DNA of 64,000 nucleotides from Calothrix anomala FACHB-343 (GTDB taxonomy: Bacteria; Cyanobacteriota; Cyanobacteriia; Cyanobacteriales; Nostocaceae), in assembly GCF_014696435.1 (NCBI RefSeq), contig NZ_JACJQG010000047.1:1-64000 (forward strand). The letters run 5' to 3'. Of this stretch, positions 36,364 to 44,920 are shown one piece after another. The position numbers were made by a program, and so were the translations under genes. The notes below the pieces were generated by a model that worked only from the letters and a program-made list of their open reading frames with translations, made no database searches and was not told where the DNA came from. The stretch's first letter is position 1, and each line of letters opens with the position of its first letter.

Positions 36364-37475
36364 TTTTCAGGTCTTAATAAACGGAACCAGAAGCGCGAAC
36401 CACCATCAGGACGAGGTAAATAACCTATCTTACCGCCCCAACGTTCAACTGTAATGCGACAGAAGTAAAGTCCTAATCCAGATCTACCTGATTTTTGCCC
36501 ACCTTGGGTAAATTTTTGAAATAAATTTTTAGCTATTTCTGGTGGTACTCCTGTACCGCGATCGTCAATTGTTACGAGAATAGATGTTTCATCTGGCTGT
36601 AAACCAATTTCTACTGTAGAGTCTGGCGGACTGTGGCGCAATGCATTTTCTACTAAATTTGACATTACCCGATCTAAACGGGAGCGATCGCCTATTACTC
36701 TCCAGTCTGCTGTTACATCAATATTGTTGGCTAGTTGTAATTTGACGTTATTTAGCGTGAAACTTGGACTCAGCAGCTTGATTACCTCTTGCACAGAAGC
36801 TAAAATATTTGGTGCTTGTTCTGGATCGAGGGTAAAGGCTTCAAGCGATCGCATTTCCTCAGAGAATGCATTTAATATTTCCCGAATCAGCGTTTCTTGT
36901 TTAATTGTCTGGTGTCTGCCAATTTCTAGCCTTTCTTGTCCTTTTGGTGTTAAATTTTCAAATTCTAACAAAGCTAGACAACAATTAATACTGCTTAATT
37001 GTCCGGCTATATCATGAATTATACAATGAATTAAAACTTCTTTTTTTTGCTTATCTTTAACTAATTGTTGATACTTTAATTGATTTTCTCTGGCTTTTTG
37101 AATAATATCTTGCTTTTCTATATAAACATCATTTAATAATTCAATTAATAAAAATTTTCTGTTATTTAAGAAAATAGCTGAGGCTTCAAAGTGATATTCT
37201 CTACCAGCTAAATCATTATCAGTCCAGAAGCCAGAACTAAGTTTATTAGGGCTGTTATTTTGCCAAAATTCTTCAGCATCAATCAAAAAGTTTTCTAAAA
37301 AAGGAAACTGTTGTTCGGGAATTAATACCTCTGTACCTGATGTCACCCTGGGATGACAAAAATGTTTTAACCAATTTGGGACTGTACCAGTAATTTTAAA
37401 AGTTCCAGGGTGCAGTCGCTCTAACACTAGAATATTCAAAGCTGCGAATAAGTCGTCTGTGATAGAGTCAGTCAT
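36360..37475 (-). CDS. Sensor histidine kinase
   Basis: A 371-residue cytosolic kinase with no membrane helix. The N-terminal half (residues 1-125) looks like a PAS-type sensor; a coiled-coil (125-145) leads to the dimerisation domain with HCIIHDIAGQLSS (phospho-accepting His154). The ATPase domain shows the N box NLVENALRHSPP, G1 DDRGTGVPP and G2 GRSGLGLYFCR. HDIAGQL resembles the HisKA-type H box with hydrophobic changes. It is last in a series with a PAS-like protein, a small GTPase and an OmpA-like protein; no response regulator is nearby. The stop codon lies in a miniature element, which may have altered the last residues. Confidence 0.9.
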   Translation of the reverse strand: MTDSITDDLFAALNILVLERLHPGTFKITGTVPNWLKHFCHPRVTSGTEVLIPEQQFPFLENFLIDAEEFWQNNSPNKLSSGFWTDNDLAGREYHFEASAIFLNNRKFLLIELLNDVYIEKQDIIQKARENQLKYQQLVKDKQKKEVLIHCIIHDIAGQLSSINCCLALLEFENLTPKGQERLEIGRHQTIKQETLIREILNAFSEEMRSLEAFTLDPEQAPNILASVQEVIKLLSPSFTLNNVKLQLANNIDVTADWRVIGDRSRLDRVMSNLVENALRHSPPDSTVEIGLQPDETSILVTIDDRGTGVPPEIAKNLFQKFTQGGQKSGRSGLGLYFCRITVERWGGKIGYLPRPDGGSRFWFRLLRPEN

Positions 37476-37510
37476 TAGTTTACGCCATTATAAATTAATT
37501 TTTCTCTCAA

Positions 37511-37912
37511 TTACTGCTGAAAAAGTTTGGCTAATTTCTCTTGTAATAAACTAAATTCATTAGCATTCTGTTGAATAAATGCATAATCTCTCTCATCCCT
37601 AGTTGCATCTAACATTAAGATCCAATCTCCTTCTATTGAAGGAAATAGATGAACATCGGCACAAATGCCATATTCGGTTTTTAATCTGGGTAAAAATAAC
37701 GGAAAATCATCTAATGGCAACATACCTTCTAAAAAGAAGACTCTTTCTTTAATTTTTTCTCCTACTTTAAGGTTACTAACTCCGTAAGCAGCTAATTTTC
37801 CTCCCCAAGCGGATAAACAGCCGTCTTTATTGACTAGAAGATAGGCTAAAGACAGTTCTTCTAAAATAAAAGTTAATAGATAAGCAATCACAGGAGTGGG
37901 AACATCTAGCAT
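37511..37912 (-). CDS. PAS-like protein of the GTPase operon
   Basis: A 133-residue soluble protein whose pattern (ELSLAYLLVNKDGCLSAWGGKLAAYG...EGDWILMLDATRDERDYAFIQQNANE) fits a PAS domain: a start helix, a glycine turn and terminal strands leading to a coiled coil. It abuts the GTPase stop codon with no spacing (TAA then ATG), so translation is probably coupled. It might sense a small ligand or act as a partner of the GTPase or the kinase. No family name is certain. Confidence 0.75.
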   Translation of the reverse strand: MLDVPTPVIAYLLTFILEELSLAYLLVNKDGCLSAWGGKLAAYGVSNLKVGEKIKERVFFLEGMLPLDDFPLFLPRLKTEYGICADVHLFPSIEGDWILMLDATRDERDYAFIQQNANEFSLLQEKLAKLFQQ

Positions 37913-38410
37913 TTATTCATCCATTATTTTCTCAGCAATAGTTTGAAAAACTTCTGCTACACCCTGACCAGTTTTTGCACTGGTTTTCATCACAATCCAA
38001 TTTTTTTGTTTAATTGCATCAATTTCTACCGCGTCAATCTCCCATTCATCGGTCAAGTCGCATTTATTCAGCATCATAATAAAAGGAACTTGACCGATAG
38101 TTTCTTCAACTCTACTCTGGAGGTTTAAAGCCTTTTCTAGAGTATTTTTTCTCGTGCCATCTACAACTAATAAATAAGCAGATGAACCCCGTAAATAAGA
38201 CATGCGGACTTTTTGAAATTCATCTTCGCCATAAAGATCCCAAAGAATGAGATTGATGATTTTATCTTGAAAATTGACAGTTTTTTTATCTATTTTTACG
38301 CCCACAGTGGTATGGTAGTTTTCTGAAAAAATACTACTCACAAATCTGGAAACTAAACTAGTTTTACCTGTGGCAAATGCACCTACCATACATATTTTTT
38401 TCTGGAGCAT
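37913..38410 (-). CDS. Ras-like small GTPase
   Basis: The 165-residue Rab/Ras-type GTPase has every G motif: P-loop GAFATGKTS (residues 10-18), switch I Thr in YHTTVGVKI, G3 WDLYGED, G4 NKCDL and G5 TSAKTG. The position of Gln61 of Ras (usually DTAGQE) is replaced: DLYGED, which may lower intrinsic hydrolysis. Bacterial Ras-like proteins such as MglA or the Rup families control polarity and motility or signalling; this one is of the latter, uncharacterised kind. It starts 15 bases after the OmpA-like stop and is directly followed by the PAS-like gene. A partner acting as GAP is not identified. Confidence 0.92.
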   Translation of the reverse strand: MLQKKICMVGAFATGKTSLVSRFVSSIFSENYHTTVGVKIDKKTVNFQDKIINLILWDLYGEDEFQKVRMSYLRGSSAYLLVVDGTRKNTLEKALNLQSRVEETIGQVPFIMMLNKCDLTDEWEIDAVEIDAIKQKNWIVMKTSAKTGQGVAEVFQTIAEKIMDE

Positions 38411-38425
38411 AAACTGATAATTACT

Positions 38426-40270
38426 TCAGCGAGAAGTATCGGTTACGAATACTTTAAAAGATACTTTGCGGTTAGCCGCTTGTGTTGCTTCTGAGTTTAA
38501 AGATAGGTTGGAGCCTACACCCACAGCTTTAAATTTGTTGGTGTTGATTCCTTGGGAATTTAGATAAGATAATATCCTGTTAGCGCGGGCTTGACTGAGC
38601 AAATTATTGATTGGTTCGGTTCCAGTAGCACTAGTGTGTCCTGTAATTTGCAGGCTAATCTCTTTATTGAGATATTTACCAGTAGCTAATAGCTGATTAA
38701 TTGTGTTCGCTAATTTAGCGAGTTTAGCAGCTTCACCTGGAATTAATTCGGTTTTTGCCTCTACAAATAATAGTGTTTCTTGTTCAATTTGCTGTTTATA
38801 TAACTCTAATTGCTTCAGTGCAATATCCTGAAGATTTGTATCGTTAAATTGATGGACACCGGGAATAAAGCGCCATAATTTTCGCGTTTCTAAAATCCAT
38901 TGACGCGGGGCATAACCGGTAGCATGGAGAATGCCATTGTCATCAACTTTTAATGATACTGTTTTTGGTGGTAACAGTAATTTCTCAGATCTTATAGTAA
39001 CTAATTTTGGCTCTAACGATAGGTAAGGTTGCCATTGACCGATTACTTTTTCTGGGTTGAGATTCGCTGACTCGATGAAGGTTTGGGGGTCTACTGCTAA
39101 AGGATCGCGCATTCCCGAAATTACATATTTACCTTGCTGTTGCTTGGTATCCATAACAACAATTCCTGGTTGCGCTGACAGTTTTTGCATATAGGAATGC
39201 CAACGTAATTGTTCTCTGAGGGTGAGAAAACCCCAAATCCCAGCAGCGATCGCTATTGTACCCAAAAATCCCCAGGCATAAGTATAATTTTTTTTACGTA
39301 CAGATTTAACACCATCGACTAAACAAGCCTCTAAATAAGGCTTGCTGGCTGCCATTGTTTCTGTATCGCCGTTAAATGTGTTAATTTCGCTACTTAATCT
39401 TAAATGAATTTTAGCGATCGCATCTTGCAGAGTTAGCCGAAATTCTTGCGGTGCTGTCCCCCTAATAATTGCGGCGATGACAGCTTGTGGTGCTTCTTCC
39501 ACCCAAATCGTTAATTCGCCAAACTGCAAACTGTGTAATCCTTCAGCTTTGTCTACAGTAAAAGAATCTTTGACAAAATCCTGAATCGCCGTCAGCATCG
39601 CTGATACTAAATCTGGATCTTGACTAGTGACTCTCGGCGCTACCAAATGTTGCAGTAATAATCCAGTTTGTTTATGAATTAAAAATACTTGTTCTACACG
39701 ATAAACTAGCGTCCGCAGCAGAATAATTTCGGCAAATGATTTACCTGTTCTTCTTGCTTCTAAACGCCAACGCAAACTTTGAGGTGATAAGCTATGTTCT
39801 AAAGTTTGATTGAGAGATTGCATCATCTCTTCTAGCGCAGTAGAAATTGCTTTGCGCGTAGCTGGCCCCACAATGGGAAAAAAGGCTTCTGAAAGTATAT
39901 TATGGTCTTGCGTGACTGAAGAATGAATAGCTGTTTCCACAGTAGATACTATCGCTTCACCTAATTGTTTATCTTGCTTTGCTCGCAAAATCACAGCTTC
40001 TGGAAGCAAGCGACTAATATCTTCTGCTTGAATTTGGGGATTATTTAATCTTTCGTAGAGTTTATTAAGTTGAGTTGGTTCAACACCCAGTAATAAACTG
40101 CGCAGTATATTTAATTCATCGTTGATTTTTGCTTGATTATTATTTGTTAATATGGGCGAATTGTCTAATTGCTGGTTGTCTTCTATATCTGTAGGGCTGA
40201 CAGTAATTTGGCTACCATTACTTTGCATGAGGGATTCTTTACTTATGCCATTAGTGGATTTTTTATTCAT
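38426..40270 (-). CDS. OmpA-domain protein with cytosolic N-terminal half
   Basis: A 614-residue protein with an N-terminal soluble half (residues 1-330), a single membrane helix (AWGFLGTIAIAAGIWGFLTL), a BON-like domain (about 350-470), and a C-terminal OmpA peptidoglycan-binding domain with ITGHTSATGTEPINNLLSQARANRI. The N-terminal half contains a region (about 60-300) that does not resemble a known family to me. This layout links cytosol and cell wall. Downstream genes are the small GTPase (15 bases), PAS-like protein and kinase, so the protein may be the membrane platform of the set. Confidence 0.85.
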   Translation of the reverse strand: MNKKSTNGISKESLMQSNGSQITVSPTDIEDNQQLDNSPILTNNNQAKINDELNILRSLLLGVEPTQLNKLYERLNNPQIQAEDISRLLPEAVILRAKQDKQLGEAIVSTVETAIHSSVTQDHNILSEAFFPIVGPATRKAISTALEEMMQSLNQTLEHSLSPQSLRWRLEARRTGKSFAEIILLRTLVYRVEQVFLIHKQTGLLLQHLVAPRVTSQDPDLVSAMLTAIQDFVKDSFTVDKAEGLHSLQFGELTIWVEEAPQAVIAAIIRGTAPQEFRLTLQDAIAKIHLRLSSEINTFNGDTETMAASKPYLEACLVDGVKSVRKKNYTYAWGFLGTIAIAAGIWGFLTLREQLRWHSYMQKLSAQPGIVVMDTKQQQGKYVISGMRDPLAVDPQTFIESANLNPEKVIGQWQPYLSLEPKLVTIRSEKLLLPPKTVSLKVDDNGILHATGYAPRQWILETRKLWRFIPGVHQFNDTNLQDIALKQLELYKQQIEQETLLFVEAKTELIPGEAAKLAKLANTINQLLATGKYLNKEISLQITGHTSATGTEPINNLLSQARANRILSYLNSQGINTNKFKAVGVGSNLSLNSEATQAANRKVSFKVFVTDTSR

Positions 40271-40571
40271 AGTTAAAATCCCCTAGTTTATACCTATTAA
40301 TGAATTTTAATATTTTAAATTTTAAGCATTTAACAGCTATAATATTTGTCATAAATTAATAAGATTGAGTAAAGTCTATAATTCTGTTATCGATATCTTT
40401 CTTATAAACCGCAGAGACGCAGAGAACGCAGAGAAAATCAGGGAATATTAGGTCATCTGTGTTGTCTCGTAAATGAGTTTTAATTTTTAAATTGATAATT
40501 TGAAGATATATTTTATTATGAAAATTGAATTTAGCAAGGAGAAGAGGAAAACCTCTCACTCCTTACTTTTA
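40271..40571. other. Intergenic gap, no gene
   Basis: A 301-base gap between the coiled-coil and OmpA-like genes, AT-rich, with an ACCGCAGAGACGCAGAGAACG piece near 40408 that is a common cyanobacterial repeat. It separates the first gene from the tight four-gene unit, so a promoter for the latter may lie here. Confidence 0.5.
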
Positions 40572-41180
40572 TCATGATTTCACATCATTATTCAGCCTAA
40601 TCGCTAGTTCGCTAAATAGAGAAGCTAGCTGAGAACGGTCGGTTTTTTCTCGCCGCAGTTCTTGAGATTCTCGTTCTAGTAACGCTATAATCTCTTCATA
40701 TTTTTGCCTTATATCATCCTGAAGGCTATTAGATTGGTTTAGGAGATGTTCGCGGAGTTCTCTTTGGCTATTAGTAGTTTGTTCATCAAATTGGGCAATC
40801 TTTTTTTCAAGAGAAATAGAAAGGTTTCTATGATCCTCTGCGAGTGCTTTTACACCTGCATCTCTTTCTAATTGCTCATTTTTCAAGCGTTCTGTTAAAG
40901 AATCTATTTCTTTTTTAATATAAGTTTCCAAATAATCTAAGCGTTTTTTTGTCTCATCGCGCAGGTTAGTTAATTCTTTAGTTAGGCGTTCTTCTAACCG
41001 TGCAAATCTTTTGTCAACCTCCCTGACTTGGTTACCAAAAAGAATATCTCTGACTCTATCTAAACTGTTAATTTCGCTAAGATTTGTACCATTGAATTGC
41101 GACTTGTGGATATCAGATGCCGAAACCCCTTGACCTGGCTCTCTCAAATTATTATTGATGTATTCTTCAGGCGGGTTCAT
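40572..41180 (-). CDS. Long coiled-coil protein
   Basis: About 202 residues, highly charged and helical. Residues 45-175 form a continuous coiled coil (FARLEERLTKELTNLRDETKKRLDYLETYIKKEIDSL). The N-terminal region is polar (MNPPEEYINNNLREPGQGVS). The frame extends 22 codons upstream but ATG 41180, preceded by AAGGA eight bases ahead, is chosen. It may scaffold the GTPase/OmpA-like system, a guess based on strand and closeness. Confidence 0.75.
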   Translation of the reverse strand: MNPPEEYINNNLREPGQGVSASDIHKSQFNGTNLSEINSLDRVRDILFGNQVREVDKRFARLEERLTKELTNLRDETKKRLDYLETYIKKEIDSLTERLKNEQLERDAGVKALAEDHRNLSISLEKKIAQFDEQTTNSQRELREHLLNQSNSLQDDIRQKYEEIIALLERESQELRREKTDRSQLASLFSELAIRLNNDVKS

Positions 41181-41405
41181 GGGTTTAATCCTTTTCAGGG
41201 TGTAATTATTTGTACTTATAGTTGTTTTACCAGATTTAGAGAGCAAAAATCTCTCCGTAAGGTAGAATCATTGAATACAAGAAATAGATGCATCCCCCTA
41301 AAGATAGAAATGCATCTGTATACAGATTGACTTTGGTAAATATTAAGTAATAATTAAAAAATTTCTTTCGTGAATTAGGTTTCGAGAATATCCGCCGCTA
41401 AATAC

Positions 41406-42743
41406 TTAGAGTAGAAAGCGAAACAAGACATACAAAGCCGAAGTCACTAGTTGCAGTATCATTACTGGGATACCGTAGTGAAGAAATGTGTTAAAAGATA
41501 TGCGCCGTCCATGCTGTTCAGAGACGCCGGCGGCGACAATATTAGAAGATGCGCCTACTAATGTGCCATTACCGCCCAAGGTAGCACCAAACATCATGGC
41601 GTAAAACAGTGGTAATACCTCTGGCGGAAATTGTCCTTGAAAATCGGATGCGAGAACTGCTGCTGGCGCTAATCCGACGTTAACAACATATTGTTTGAGT
41701 AAGGGAACCATCGCCACGACTAAGGGAATATTGGGGACAACGCTAGATAATATCCCGACAAAAAATATTAAAGTTAGGGAACCGAGAACAATATTTTTTC
41801 CCAATATTGCTGCCAATATACCGGAGAGGCTATTAATTACTCCAGTTTTTTCTAATCCACCAATCAGCACAAAAATACTCATGAAAAATATTAAGGTACT
41901 CCAGTCTACATCTCGCAAGATATTGTTAACTGAATCGATTTTGCTTTGGTGAGATAGGAGTAAAGCTAAACCAGCACCTAATAAAGCAACCGCCGCAGGT
42001 GATATAGGAACTGGTAGAGATTCGCCAATGACAAAAAATAATAATACAAAAGCAATAATCAAGCCGCCAATAAATAAAACGCGGGGATGATTAATTTCTG
42101 GATGTGGAAGTTGCTCTAAATTTTCAAGTTTTGTTCGCCAAATTTTGCGGAATAAAAATGGTAATGTGGCTGTGACTGTGATAACAGCAATGACTCCACC
42201 TAAACTGAGGCGCAATAAATAATCTGTAAAGCTGATATTAATAGCATCACCGACAATAAACGTAGCCGGATCGCCAACAAGTGTTAATAAGCCAGCACTA
42301 TTAGCAACAAATACCATCAAAATTAATAAGGGTACAAAATTAACGCCGATTTCTTGCGCCATTGGCGGAATTAAAGGCGCTAATAACATAACTGTTGTGG
42401 CATTAGGTAATACTGCACAAATCGGTGTGGTAATGCCAATAATACCTAGTAAGAGTCGCTTACCATCACCTTTAGCTAGTAATACCATTTGGGTAGCTAA
42501 GTAATCGAATACTTTGGTAGGTTCAAATGCTCTTACTAGTACCATGACTCCAAAGAATAAACCGAGTGTGCCATGACTATTGCCGATATAACCCACGGCT
42601 TCTTCTAAAGTCATGACGTTGGTAAAAACTAGTAATAATGCTCCTAAAAAGGCTGCAATGGTGAGATGTACCCATTCTGTCATGATGAAGACGATGACAG
42701 ATATAAAAGTAATGATGCTCAGGAGCGCTTGCCAATTTTCCAC
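41406..42743 (-). CDS. SLC13/ArsB-NhaD-type ion permease
   Basis: The 445-residue integral membrane protein has about eleven helices and the repeated pattern of the ion-transporter superfamily: EEAVGYIGNSHGTLGLFFGVMVLV, LLTLVGDPATFIVGDAI and GGNGTLVGASSNIVAAG (the twin hairpin motifs). It could move sodium/proton, arsenite or a dicarboxylate; the residue pattern in these hairpins (NSAG, GGNG) is not enough to choose. It lies downstream of the universal stress protein and a terminator-like hairpin. Confidence 0.88.
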   Translation of the reverse strand: MENWQALLSIITFISVIVFIMTEWVHLTIAAFLGALLLVFTNVMTLEEAVGYIGNSHGTLGLFFGVMVLVRAFEPTKVFDYLATQMVLLAKGDGKRLLLGIIGITTPICAVLPNATTVMLLAPLIPPMAQEIGVNFVPLLILMVFVANSAGLLTLVGDPATFIVGDAINISFTDYLLRLSLGGVIAVITVTATLPFLFRKIWRTKLENLEQLPHPEINHPRVLFIGGLIIAFVLLFFVIGESLPVPISPAAVALLGAGLALLLSHQSKIDSVNNILRDVDWSTLIFFMSIFVLIGGLEKTGVINSLSGILAAILGKNIVLGSLTLIFFVGILSSVVPNIPLVVAMVPLLKQYVVNVGLAPAAVLASDFQGQFPPEVLPLFYAMMFGATLGGNGTLVGASSNIVAAGVSEQHGRRISFNTFLHYGIPVMILQLVTSALYVLFRFLL

Positions 42744-42779
42744 CCTGTCTATCCTCTATTCTTATAACTGCATAATAAT

Positions 42780-42807
42780 GAAAAAAGCCACCTAAGTATA
42801 GGTGACT
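42780..42807 (-). terminator. Hairpin with U-tract ahead of the permease
   Basis: Read on the minus strand: CACCTATACTTAGGTGGCTTTTTT. The CACCTA/TAGGTG stem (loop TACT) is followed by six T. It ends 37 bases upstream of the permease start and 180 bases after the stress-protein stop. It may end the upstream transcript or attenuate the permease. Confidence 0.6.
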
Positions 42808-42987
42808 TGTGGATCTAAAAATCCTATTTGATTTTTGAAATCACTTAAACAGACAGGGAACACAAACCAGGGAACAGGGAAAAGGCAAGTTAGGTATATA
42901 CAAAGTTTTTTCAGCAATCAAATAGGAATATTTAAGAACCTGAGTGAAATGAAGAGGAACTGAACTCAACAGCCTGAATTCTTCAGT

Positions 42988-43647
42988 TTATTCTTCAATA
43001 CAACTAGGTATTCCTAACACTGCGGAAGGGAAATCAGAACCTAGTGCTTTGATAATAGGATGATGAACCGAATGACAACCGATAAATAAAATATCGGCAC
43101 TTTCTAATTCTACAACTTTTCTCAGTTCTGAACCAATTATACCAAAACGCAAATGAGATTTAAAAGAACCTTGCCATTCTTCTGCAAGACTACGTGCTTG
43201 CCAAAGAATTTGGTCTGCTTTTTGGATAACAGCTAAGGATTTTTCTTGTAAATGTGGCGCTACTGCTTGTAGTTTTGGTTGAGTTAAAACGGGGGTGACA
43301 GTTTTCGAGACGTTGCTGGCTGGACATTCTAAAGGAGTAATATGTCTAGTCAAACTAAAGATATCTGAATACTGGCTTTTTTGCTTATCTGCTACCACAT
43401 AAACTGCTTGAACTGTGACTGATGTATTAGTAGCCAAGCGCGTTTGATGGGCAATCCAAAAAGCGATATCTAAGGCGGTATGGCTCTTGGGAGAAGCATC
43501 ATAAGCGACAATTAAGTTTATTGGTTTTGCTGGATCGGCGTTTCTAGAAAGTGTTTTTCTTGGCTCTGGTAGCAATACCATTTGCTCAATTAAGTCATCT
43601 CGACCGATGGTGCTTTGTAGGCGCACTAGCATTGGCTTGATTTTCAC
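42988..43647 (-). CDS. Universal stress protein
   Basis: A 219-residue USP-fold protein. The opening strand INLIVAYDASPKSHTALDIAFWIAHQTR holds the typical Asp and small residues; the end has IIGSELRKVVELESADILFIGCHSVHH. The G-2x-G-9x-G(S/T) ATP motif is only partly kept (GCHSVHHPIIKALGSD). The probable start is GTG 43647. It lies downstream of a ydaO-type riboswitch with a terminator (43859-44004), so its expression probably follows c-di-AMP level. Some USPs bind c-di-AMP or ATP; that is established for other bacteria and not shown here. Confidence 0.87.
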   Translation of the reverse strand: MKIKPMLVRLQSTIGRDDLIEQMVLLPEPRKTLSRNADPAKPINLIVAYDASPKSHTALDIAFWIAHQTRLATNTSVTVQAVYVVADKQKSQYSDIFSLTRHITPLECPASNVSKTVTPVLTQPKLQAVAPHLQEKSLAVIQKADQILWQARSLAEEWQGSFKSHLRFGIIGSELRKVVELESADILFIGCHSVHHPIIKALGSDFPSAVLGIPSCIEE

Positions 43648-43782
43648 AGCTTAACTTCTCTCCCATGAAACAAATGACTAAATGAGAAGCAGGGTAACCA
43701 ACTTTGTCTTTTGTCATTGATCCTTTGTCAGAGACGCGATAACCCTTGTCTGTACATTTGTCAGTTGTCTAGATTTTTTACC

Positions 43783-43826
43783 AGTGACTAATGACTAATG
43801 ACTAATGACCAATGACTAATAACTAA
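43783..43826. repeat. Heptanucleotide repeat TGACTAA
   Basis: About six units of ATGACTA, with small changes, between the riboswitch terminator and the stress-protein gene. Confidence 0.75.
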
Positions 43827-43858
43827 AATCGGTAAAAGAAACCCCAATAACAACTGGT

Positions 43859-43879
43859 ATAAAAGCCAAAGTTTTTGGC
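43859..43879 (-). terminator. Intrinsic terminator of the stress-protein leader
   Basis: On the minus strand GCCAAA-AAC-TTTGGCTTTTAT forms a 6-bp stem followed by TTTT, 14 bases after the 3' end of the riboswitch. A competing pairing is visible: CCTTCCA inside the aptamer region can pair with TGGAAGG just before the terminator. Confidence 0.6.
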
Positions 43880-43892
43880 GGTTCCTTCCACT

Positions 43893-44004
43893 GCCGACGG
43901 AGTTAGCTGACGGGCTAAGACTGGAAGGTGTCTCTCATAAAGATTAGCCCCAAACATTGGTTCCTCCGTTTCAAATTCAGATTTTACCGAATTTGAATTA
44001 GGCT
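43893..44004 (-). ncRNA. ydaO/yuaA-type (c-di-AMP) riboswitch
   Basis: On the minus strand the conserved elements of the ydaO class appear in order: a closing strand AGCCTAATTC, a variable hairpin (CAAATTC/GAATTTG), CGGAGGAACCA, TTGGGGCTAATC, and AGCCCGTCAGCTAACTCCG followed by CGGC that can pair with the 5' GCC. This motif binds c-di-AMP and usually turns genes off. It lies 27 bases downstream of the transporter ATPase stop and 246 bases upstream of the stress protein, and is followed by a terminator. Identification is by motif reading only, but the match is detailed. Confidence 0.88.
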
Positions 44005-44030
44005 ACCCACTAAAAGCATCATAATCTAAT

Positions 44031-44870
44031 TTACTCATCTTGGGTAAAATAGCGATCCAGAAAGTTCAAGGCATGATTGCGCAATTCAAAATATTCTTTG
44101 GAGTTACGCATGGCTGCGCGATCGCGTGGATGGGAAAAAGGTACTTCTAAGATTTCTCCGATGGTGGCGGCGGGGCCATTTGTCATTAAGACGATGCGAT
44201 CTGACATATAAATTGCTTCGTCTACATCGTGAGTAATCATCATCACTGCTTGGCGATGTTTTTCCCAGATATCTAATACTTGTCGCTGCAATTTACCTCT
44301 AGTTAAAGCATCTAACGCCCCAAAAGGTTCATCCATCAGCAACATTTTTGGACGAATTGCTAAAGCTCTAGCAATGCCCACACGCTGTTTCATACCCCCA
44401 GAAATTTCATCGGGATATTTGTCAGCAGCCGCCGTCAAGTTTACCATTGCCAAGTGTTCGTTCACAATGCTAATTTTTTCAGAGCGATTAGCATTTTTTA
44501 GCACTTCATCTACAGCTAACCGGATATTTTCTCGCACTGTTAACCAAGGTAAAAGCGAGTAATTTTGAAATACCATCATCCTTTCTGCACCCGGCTGGCG
44601 AATTTCTTTCCCGTCTAGCCGTACCGATCCAGAAGTGGATGTTTCTAATCCCGCAACAATTTTTAACAAAGTTGATTTACCGCAACCAGAATGCCCAATT
44701 ACTGATATATATTCATCTGCACCAATGGAAAGATTTACACCATCGAGAACGACAAAATTACCTTTATCTGGTGTTGGATATGACTTGACTAAATTTTCAA
44801 TTTCCAGAAATCCAGTACCGGGTATGACTTGGTTATGGGGATTAATAGGTAATGAGGTAGATTTCATCAT
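44031..44870 (-). CDS. ABC transporter ATPase, nitrate/bicarbonate type (NrtD/CmpD-like)
   Basis: The 279-residue ATPase has Walker A GHSGCGKSTLLK, Q loop VFQNYSLLPWL, signature SGGMKQRVGIARAL, Walker B LLMDEPFGALD and switch His in MMITHDVDEAIY. The pattern LTVRENIRLAVDEV is close to nitrate/sulfonate/taurine ATPases. ATG 44870 (GGAG ahead) is preferred over the TTG at 44885. Downstream of the substrate-binding protein (50 bases), it completes the transporter. No second ATPase with a fused binding domain (NrtC/CmpC) occurs, unlike the standard nitrate or bicarbonate operons. Confidence 0.92.
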   Translation of the reverse strand: MMKSTSLPINPHNQVIPGTGFLEIENLVKSYPTPDKGNFVVLDGVNLSIGADEYISVIGHSGCGKSTLLKIVAGLETSTSGSVRLDGKEIRQPGAERMMVFQNYSLLPWLTVRENIRLAVDEVLKNANRSEKISIVNEHLAMVNLTAAADKYPDEISGGMKQRVGIARALAIRPKMLLMDEPFGALDALTRGKLQRQVLDIWEKHRQAVMMITHDVDEAIYMSDRIVLMTNGPAATIGEILEVPFSHPRDRAAMRNSKEYFELRNHALNFLDRYFTQDE

Positions 44871-44920
44871 CAAATGCTCCGGCAAATATTGAGTCGTCAG
44901 TTAATCTTGCTACTGTGAAA

